Part shown: in pieces, positions 55,225-64,000 of the stretch
Numbering within the stretch: the stretch's first letter is position 1
Layout of the letters: every line of letters starts with the position of its first letter
Origin: Powellomyces hirtus
Taxonomy: Eukaryota > Chytridiomycota > Chytridiomycetes > Spizellomycetales > Powellomycetaceae
Reading direction: 5' to 3'
Assembly: GCA_025526995.1 (NCBI GenBank)
Contig: JAHLKG010000003.1
Span: 1,426,001 to 1,490,000, forward strand
DNA: 64,000 nt
Notes under the pieces: model-generated
Seen by the model: the letters and a program-made list of their open reading frames with translations, nothing else
The model's database searches: none
What the model was told of the DNA's origin: nothing
Program-made: the position numbers and the translations under genes

Positions 55225-57409
55225 CGATCATAACAGGAGTCCCAGAACAAAATGACAAGACGGATGTGGGAATAAGAAGCGGGACGGCGTTTTTCTGTGG
55301 GTTCTGCGAGACGTTTGCAGAAGTTTGTTGCTGTATAGTCAGAGTTTTTCAAAAGAGGTTTTCTACCACCATTCATGTTGCTTGTATCAGTCACTGCGAA
55401 CAAAGAGTGATTGAGTGTAACGCTGTAGGGGCGAGGTCGCTGGGCTGCAAAGCGACCACCCATATTGCGAGAATGTTTACAAAAAACATACCATCACATC
55501 AGCCCGGCTCCGTACTATCAAAATGAATGGATGATACCATGCACGGTGGTGATCATCCCATGCGATTTCTTTGTTTTAACCCTTTGTACAGCAGATCATA
55601 CCGTAGAATAAATGCTCGCTACCCCCCCCCCCCCCCCATCGTTGGTTCCAAAGTGGCGCAGCTGGACGGTCGCGTCTGGCAAGGCTGGCGCTAGCGCGTT
55701 GGAATTTCTTCCCCAGCAGACCAGACGACTTCAAATCCCACGATCACTGTCAGTTTTGCAGCTTATGCAAAGTGGTCAATGGCTAAGGTGTAGAACCGAT
55801 GCAGCTCTATCTTTCCATCAATAAAGATTTTTTTGTTTTTCTTTTATATACAGCATAATGTGCTTTCAAAGAGAAATGATCACGATTCTAAACCTGTAGC
55901 TATCTATGTACTATCTATATAGCACACTGGACCAGGAGATCCAATGCTGCGGAAACAGAGAGATCAAGATTTTCTTCAGGTTCTGCCTCCATGTCATCTT
56001 CCACATCATCTCCAGAAGACCCATAGAAGGTGCTTACAGAGATGTCAGTCTAGTTGTTGTCATGCACCCCACGTCCAAGTACCGCTATCATAAGCAATGA
56101 GGACTGTCTCCCTAAGCCACTGGTTTGATACCCGGTAAACGCGGGTCGGAGTTAGCTAAGGAGTGGCTGAAAAAAGCCTTATTTTAAGCTGCCTAAGATC
56201 AGGATAAAACATATCCTTGTATCCAATCAATTTGTTGCTGTATCCGCAATAAAAAAAAGCGGCTTGATAGTTGTTGTGATAAGCAGAATAGGCAAAGTAT
56301 AAAGAGTAGAGTACTTCCTGCTTCCGTCAAAACAATATACACATGAAAACACCCTACTTGTTCATCCGCTTCATATCATTACAGTTGTCCTCATCATCTG
56401 CTACCAAGCACAAACCCTCTTGATCAGTTAGCTGACATCCTATGAATGCCTTTTTGTGGCCGTGGCCTCAGAGCGCTTTGGGCTGCCCCACAGTTTCCAG
56501 CCAAAACCAGCCAAAAAGGAGGGATTATTCTATAGTAAGTGTCCAGTCAGAAAGCCAGATCTGGCACATGATTTCTTGTCTCATGGAGGCATAAGTGGCT
56601 GGCGAAGGCAAGCAAATTTTCATTGAATTATTTTTTATCCATTCCACTGAACATTTTATGCTGCTATAACACATCTGCCTTTTTGTTTTGAACTTTGATT
56701 GTTCCCAATGCTACCCGTTGTGCTCTCTCCAATTGAAAAATCTATTCTTGTTTAGGACATTGAGCATGACTTCGAGTTGCACAACCTATCTTGTTTGAGG
56801 ACAGAGAAGTGAAAACATACAGTGGGGCATGTTTGTTGTTCCAGCTGGTAAAGAGCAGCGCCATAGTACATTTTACTTTATACCTTTCTAACTTAAATAA
56901 TTATTTTTCTATTTTACTTAATTTTCAAGCTGTCTTTATTTTAGTTTGCTTTATTACACCTTGAATGTGAATTATGTGGTATAGTAAAGAGAGAGAAAGT
57001 GTAAATAACACTCTGCAAATAAAGAATATTAATTGCATAATAAACCAATATTAAAATGGTCTTAGTACTTCAAAGGTCTCCTCAATCTTTTGTCATTTAG
57101 ATATTACTACTAAAATTAAAAATGGCTCTATCATTATTGTTACGACTTTTTTTAATCATTAAATAAATAACACATAATTCATTATAGTTTAGCATATTGG
57201 TTACTCCTTATTTAAATTGTAAATTATTCCAACTAAGTAAAATTATTTGGATATTGCATGACATATGACAGCTTATCCCTCATTTTATTGAAATTTTCAA
57301 TATTACTAAGTTTGGTTATTGATAAGTTCCATATAAGGACTCTCTCTACTTATTTACTACCATCATTTATTCATAACTAAAAACTGCTAGACTCTCTGCT
57401 GAGAATGTG
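55225..57409. other. 2.2-kb gene-free region including an AT-rich island
   Basis: Holds a C16 run at 55622-55637, a tRNA-like A-box/B-box pair (see repeat entry), and from about 56600 to 57400 a strongly AT-rich stretch unlike the rest of the window. No coding segment seen. Confidence 0.55.
55640..55840 (+). repeat. Possible tRNA-derived SINE or tRNA relic
   Basis: TGGCGCAGCTGG at 55654-55665 fits the RNA polymerase III A box, and ACTTCAAATCC at 55728-55738 is close to the B box. AATAAAGATTTTTTTG follows near 55820-55835. No complete cloverleaf can be drawn. A second copy was not found in the window. Confidence 0.3.
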
Positions 57410-57790
57410 ATGCGACTAGGCAAGGCGAAATGGAAGAAGAAATTTGAGAAAATGAAAAAATACTCCCTTCGAAATTTCCGCTGGGGCTCTATGTCAGACT
57501 GGAACACACTACAAGCGCTCGAAAGAATGCTGGGTCTTGCGGCTGAGGGTTTCAATGAAGAGAGTGCTGTCGGCTTCTTTTGTCTTGTGGATCGTTATGT
57601 GGGATCCCTTTGTGATGCAGAGAATCAACGGAGTAGAATTGTCATGGGCGCGACGGGAGCGGTGTTGAACTTTCTGAAAAAGAAGTGGGCGGGTGTTTGG
57701 ATGAGAGGTGTCTTCTTGAATCTGGATACACAGGTGGTTGAGAAGATTGCTCAGGGTAGGTTAGCGCCTCATAGTACCTTTGAGACTTGA
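57410..57790 (+). CDS. Orphan ORF, 126 residues
   Basis: An ATG-initiated ORF beginning MRLGKAKWKKKFEKMKKYSL and ending in APHSTFET. Composition is protein-like: helical, with mixed charge and a hydrophobic AVGFFCLVDRYVGSL segment. It is GC-balanced, unlike the AT-rich DNA directly upstream. No family recognised. It could be a lone gene, or the 3' exon of a gene decayed upstream. Confidence 0.35.
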   Translation: MRLGKAKWKKKFEKMKKYSLRNFRWGSMSDWNTLQALERMLGLAAEGFNEESAVGFFCLVDRYVGSLCDAENQRSRIVMGATGAVLNFLKKKWAGVWMRGVFLNLDTQVVEKIAQGRLAPHSTFET

Positions 57791-58058
57791 AGGGCGTAGG
57801 AATCTGCGTTGATGTATCATCCCTTGCCGCCCTTCCGCCATCTCTGGATGCATCTATCCGACCGAAGGGAGTTAGGTTAGGGGTGCGAGAGTGTGTGGTC
57901 GGGTTAGTGACCTTGCGCTGCATCGGGACACTGGCACAATGCCACCGGAGACTACTCACACTTTATGTCCGCCGTTTTTTCTTGCTACCGTACTTCCTTC
58001 CCTTTACTCCTTCCCTCCCCCTCCCAACCCCGCAAAACCATCTCAAAGCAAGCAAACA

Positions 58059-58265
58059 ATGTCCCTGCAACTGTTTTCAAAATTTGCGAACCGCCAATAT
58101 GAAGACAGTACGGGCGTTCTTCAGCGCCGGGAACTGTTTCCGTACCCAGTTGACGTCGAGCTCGTTCGCAGTATGGTATTGTGGAGATACCCCAGAAATC
58201 ACTCCTTTCCGGTGAAGCACGTCGATGGTCAAAAATCCCATTTATCGGATGCAGGTATCCCATGA
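58059..58265 (+). CDS. Possible short gene or first exon, 68 residues
   Basis: The ATG sits in a good fungal context (AAACAATG) and opens MSLQLFSKFANRQYEDSTGV, ending SHLSDAGIP. A GT at the C-terminal GATGCAG|GTATCC could be a splice donor, so it may be a first exon. No downstream exon or family was recognised. Confidence 0.25.
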   Translation: MSLQLFSKFANRQYEDSTGVLQRRELFPYPVDVELVRSMVLWRYPRNHSFPVKHVDGQKSHLSDAGIP

Positions 58266-59424
58266 ATAAGGGACGTTGGCGGAGCTTTTCGTTGTGCTGT
58301 GATGTTTTCGGTCATACAGATTGGCCAGGCTTCATGACACATATGATCGGCCTATGATCATGGCCGATCGATGAGATACACTACTGAACGCGTTCCCTTC
58401 CATGCATGTTGCGATGAGTAGATGTGCAGAAGTCTGTCAGCCGCGGTAAAATACAAGGGGACTTCGATGCCTCTGCCAAGGTCTCTCATCCGATCCCTGA
58501 AGTCCGATGGTGTTCCGAGGGCTTTGAGGGTCATGTTTCAACAAAACAACGGCAAGTAAAAAGACGGGCATGCTCATCAGGCGTTTTTCTGGTGCCAGCC
58601 TAGCTTCTTGCGGTCTGCTGTCTCAGTCTATCCGTTCAGGTACACACCTTTTGATCATTATCAGCCATGATCAATCCACCGCACCTGTCCTCGCGCCGGA
58701 CTTGACAATTGCCTCAATCATCATCTTTCTGACGTTTTTTGGGTGAGGCTATCTCCAATCGCACTCTTCTTAATTGTCCTTGACATCTTCATCTGCCATC
58801 ACTCCCTACTGGAACACCGCGCAATTTGTCAAGCTTCGATCCTACTCTCCCGAAGAACCGATGGAATTCGGCTGCTGTCCGTAAGTTGGCTCGCGGATGT
58901 GAATCACAGTCGAAGCGCATTTCCCGGTCCAGCCAGATTCGATGGGTGTCACACTTTCAGCCGTCGGTTCTGACACGTGACCCTCTCAACTTTTCGGCCA
59001 CACTTCCACTGCATTGCCTATAGGAGGGATTGTGCCATAATATGTATCATAATACATGGCAATGCGAAGTAGTCCGGGGAGTGATCGGAGTTATCAAATA
59101 CGCAGTTAGTCATCCCTCCCCGTCTTCACCTGTCAATCATTTTCCCCTGGAGTAGAGAATATTTCACCGGTGACACAGAGGTGTTGCTATGGTCGCGTGT
59201 TATGTATGCGGGGCTGTCAAGGACACTTGACATAATCGGAGGACTGCTTCCTTTGTAGAGCATCACAAGTTGTTAGAGGCCTAAATGGTTTGTTCATTGT
59301 GACACTAAGGAAGTGCTTAGGGTTAGGGTTAGGTCGCCGGGAAAACAGAAATTGGCTATGGACGTAGCTATTCGAACAAGATTGATGGATGATCCATGGG
59401 TAACAGTTCGGTGTTCTATTCGCC
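58266..59424. other. Gene-free region with a palindrome and interstitial telomere-like repeats
   Basis: A 25-nt near-perfect palindrome (GATCGGCC...GGCCGATC) lies at about 58344-58368, and 2.8 copies of TTAGGG at 59317-59333. No coding segment seen. Confidence 0.5.
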
Positions 59425-60399
59425 ATGGCGTCCCTTAATAAGTATATTTCTGACAGAAATTTCTGGAAGACACCACCGAATCAAGTACAATTCCTGTTCC
59501 TGATGAGCAGGAAGAAGACCCCGCCAGATCAAGAGGGATTATCTGAAGATAACAAACTACTTCTGAGGGGGGTTAGGGTGAGCCTGTTGATATACGATGA
59601 GATTCATTCAATCTTACAAGTATTGACAGTCCACCTCTTGGCGCAGATACTTGTCGATAAAATCCGCAACGATATAGGGACAATGTATGAGCAGCTTAGC
59701 CGAGGCGATCTGTTGAAACGGGTGCAACAATTGCACAATCTTGACGAGCTGGAGCCTCAGGGGTTGCGGCCTGGCTCTCGAACCTACAGATACGAAGGTA
59801 CATTCGCGTTGGATTCACTGAATTGATTGCGCATATTTCGCTCAAAGTCCACCCAAAATGTAGAACACAGAGCGTCTTTCCGTAGGTTGATTCATACACT
59901 AGAGAATAAGTACAGAGCGCAATGGCTGGCAGATGGAATCCCGGTCCGTACGAACCCCTGGGAGCTTGAAATCGATTTTCTCGTCTTCGCATATCACAGC
60001 GGTACAGGGTCACGAGCGATTATTTCACCGCAGGGAGCTCAGCTGGGCTCACGTATCGACGAAGACTTCATGACATTGGTTTCCGCAACAACGTTGACTG
60101 TTGCTACAAAGCGTGAACCCAATATCATTGTAGTGGGAGCGATAACGACCAGTGAGCTCGATGCAAACAATTACTCAACGAAACGCAAGCTTGGACAACT
60201 GGAGCGCGTGCTTCTTTTCTTGTGCATCCACTACAACATTAAGCCTGATCGGCTGTTCCCGTTCATCCATTCTATGAAACGTTTACGTTACCCTCCTCGC
60301 GCTTTCCGGAATATGCTCGTTGGTGGCTCGGGCGGGTTCGAAAGGTCCTTTCCTATTCTTGCGTCTCTTTGTCGTCAGGAAAAGTTCCACGTGTTGTAG
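59425..60399 (+). CDS. Orphan two-exon gene, 302 residues, function unknown
   Basis: Two ORFs in the same frame are separated by a TGA. A 66-nt GTACAT...ATGTAG intron (59798-59863) removes the stop and closes the frame, giving 302 residues. Start MASLNKYISDRNFWKT is the first ATG. The sequence is helical in the first half (SLLIYDEIHSILQVLTVHLL). The second half mixes strands and loops (IIVVGAITTSEL, ERVLLFLCIHYNIKPDRLFP). The spacing of NPWELEIDFLVFAYHSGTGS and LPKGA-like IISPQGAQLGS gave no family I can name. The flanks are gene-poor and repeat-bearing, so transposon or accessory origin is possible. It may also be a fragment. Confidence 0.45.
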
Positions 60400-60964
60400 T
60401 CTTAGATGGTCGCCCGTGAGGTTTTTTCACTTAATAGTGGCGTAGGGGGCTTATGTGTAGTTAGTCACCACGATAGCATAGCTTTAGTCACCCCTTATGC
60501 GTTTACTTCATGGCTATTTTGGTTTGTATAGTAAGTGTAAGTGTCTTTGTGCCCTCCCTTTGAAAACTGGCGTTGGTCAATTGCGCATTGCTGGCTGGAC
60601 CTGGAATGTCACGCAGATGCGATCAATCGTCACACTTTCAAGCTTTCGTATGTACATCGATTCGACCTTCCACTACCTTTTCGTAGGCCCTCTTGTAGCT
60701 CAGGATGGCGCCGAACACACCAAGAACCGCCGCCTGCTTACGTCTGCATTCAAGTCCGACGGTTGAGAGCGTACTTGCCCCGCATACACCACATCTGCCG
60801 CTGCGAACCCTCCACTGGAGGATCAAAAACTCACAGGAGGGAATACAACAACTATAGAGCGTTCATAATCCACCGTAAAGTCCGACTTCGTAGTACCTTG
60901 GCGTACTGCGCAATCTGTGCCACTTGCGCGTTGAGCACACAGCCACCGTGTGCCACATAACGGC
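60400..60964. other. Intergenic; includes a tRNA 5'-half-like fragment
   Basis: No gene recognised. At about 60689-60706, GCCCTCTTGTAGCTCAGG looks like an acceptor strand and D-arm start of a tRNA, but no matching 3' half follows. Confidence 0.35.
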
Positions 60965-61027
60965 GCCCATATTCAGAGCGTGAGACTCTTAATCTCAAGG
61001 TTGTGGGTTCAACCCCCACCTTGGGTT
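60965..61027 (+). pseudogene. tRNA-Lys (CTT) relic lacking most of the D arm
   Basis: The anticodon arm (TGAGA-CTCTTAA-TCTCA, anticodon CTT) and T arm (GTGGG-TTCAACC-CCCAC) are perfect, and a T6 terminator follows at 61030-61035. The 5' side reads GCCCATATTCAGAGCG, about 12 nt too short to form a D arm. The acceptor stem (GCCCATA against CTTGGGT) has two mismatched positions. Probably inactive. Confidence 0.6.
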
Positions 61028-61212
61028 CTGTTTTTTGTCTTTCCAACCCTTTGCTCATATATTAACACAGTATGAAGCGATTTGACTGCACACCGATATG
61101 CAGCTTTGAGCTGTGATGCTCCTGTTTGACCGAGTCAGAAGGATGACTTTGGGTGTACCCAGTTTTTTTTTTTTTTTTTGGAGTCAAACCGAGCCCCCGT
61201 TGCACAGTGCCG

Positions 61213-61486
61213 GGTTTTTGGGATTTGTCTCCCACGCCGAGTCGGATTGGGAAAAGCCGTGACCGCAACCGCGGGATGGATTTGCGTTATATGTCTCCCC
61301 GATTGCAAGGAATCGCAACAACAGTCCAAAAAAACAAGAAAGGACCTGGTTTTTGGGATTTGTCTCCCACGCCGAGTCGGATTGGGAAAAGCCGTAACCG
61401 CAACCGCGGGATGGTTGATTTGCGTTATGTGTCTCCCCGATTGCAAGGAATCGCAACAACAGTCAAAAAAAAACAAGAAAGGACCT
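61213..61486. repeat. Tandem duplication, two copies of about 138 bp
   Basis: Copies at about 61213-61347 and 61348-61486 are nearly identical. They share GGGATTTGTCTCCCACGCCG, GTCTCCCCGATTGCAAGG and an A-rich end AACAAGAAAGGACCT. They differ by a few substitutions and short indels in the A run and at GGATGG(TTG)ATTTG. Reading frames through them are not maintained. Confidence 0.9.
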
Positions 61487-61826
61487 AAAAAAAGAAATCA
61501 CCGAGAGCTGTAACCACCATCAAAGGAGAACGGTCGAAAGTCCGAAAAACAAGTCACAAAACCGAACGGGGACATATTGAAAATTCATTATGGGGGTCCT
61601 TGGTGTTTCCCCTTCCCCTCGGTCGGAACCATTCCCTAGAGCTATGGGTTATTTCGTGGGTAGTTGCAAAGGTGCAATATAGACACGGTAGAGCACGAGT
61701 TGCACGTAAGCGGCGGGGGTGGGTTGGATACTACTAGTATGTATGCCGAATCGAGAGAAAAGTGTTGAGACGCAACGAAAAGGGGTCCGTGTATAAAGAT
61801 ATTATTTTTCCCACGAGTGGGAATTC

Positions 61827-63976
<2,150 letters not shown>

Positions 63977-64000
63977 TCAAAGAAAACAATGGGTGGTTAG

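Overview
The window is nuclear DNA of a fungus, most likely an early-diverging (chytrid-grade) one. It encodes a division-II chitin synthase, a three-domain GH18 chitinase, a two-finger GATA factor of the SreA/Fep1 type, an alternative NADH dehydrogenase, the PP6/Sit4 phosphatase and ESCRT-II Vps22. Genes are small, with short GT-AG introns of about 60-260 bp (several with CTAAC-like branch sites). Gene models below were spliced by hand, requiring reading-frame closure at each junction. The phylum is an inference; there is no rRNA or mitochondrial sequence here.

Layout. 1-409: 3' end of a GPI-anchored surface protein. 727-2249 (-): FEN1/XPG-type nuclease. 3131-8244 (+): giant acidic repeat protein ending in a tropomodulin-like LRR domain. 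8487-10660: F-box-like gene, a wrecked paralogue carrying a 106-bp-arm inverted repeat, and a 106-bp tandem repeat. 10963-14872 (-): chitin synthase with an apparent 1-bp frameshift. 15425-15790 (+): 50-residue Cys-rich protein. 16244-17932 (-): secreted 5'-nucleotidase. 18633-18704: tRNA-Arg. 19178-21253 (-): membrane family-2 glycosyltransferase. 23752-27087 (-): membrane-anchored protein with about nine PAM2-like motifs and a CCCH finger. 28028-29979 (+): NDH-2. 31670-33559 (+): PP6 catalytic subunit. 34241-35539 (-): Vps22/SNF8. 35948-37753 (-): GATA factor. 40990-42746 (+): acidic Ser-rich protein with an RVxF motif. 43650-46219 (+): five-repeat SANT/Myb protein with a presequence-like N-terminus. 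46949-47211 (-): beta-thymosin-like peptide. 47892-50657 (+): PhoD-like phosphatase. 51428-55224 (+): chitinase. 55225-61826: gene-poor, partly AT-rich, repeat-bearing, with orphan ORFs and a degenerate tRNA-Lys. 61827-63969 (-): 3' part of a CaMK-like kinase with a KA1-type tail, running off the window.

Themes. Cell-wall construction and turnover (chitin synthase, chitinase, glycosyltransferase, GPI protein) are well represented, but the genes are interspersed and show no cluster. The most unusual content is (i) a candidate membrane tether for poly(A)-binding protein with many PAM2 motifs and (ii) two actin-regulator types best known from animals, a beta-thymosin-like peptide and a tropomodulin-like domain. 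Intergenic DNA carries at least eight G/C homopolymers of 12-23 bp and several decayed duplications.
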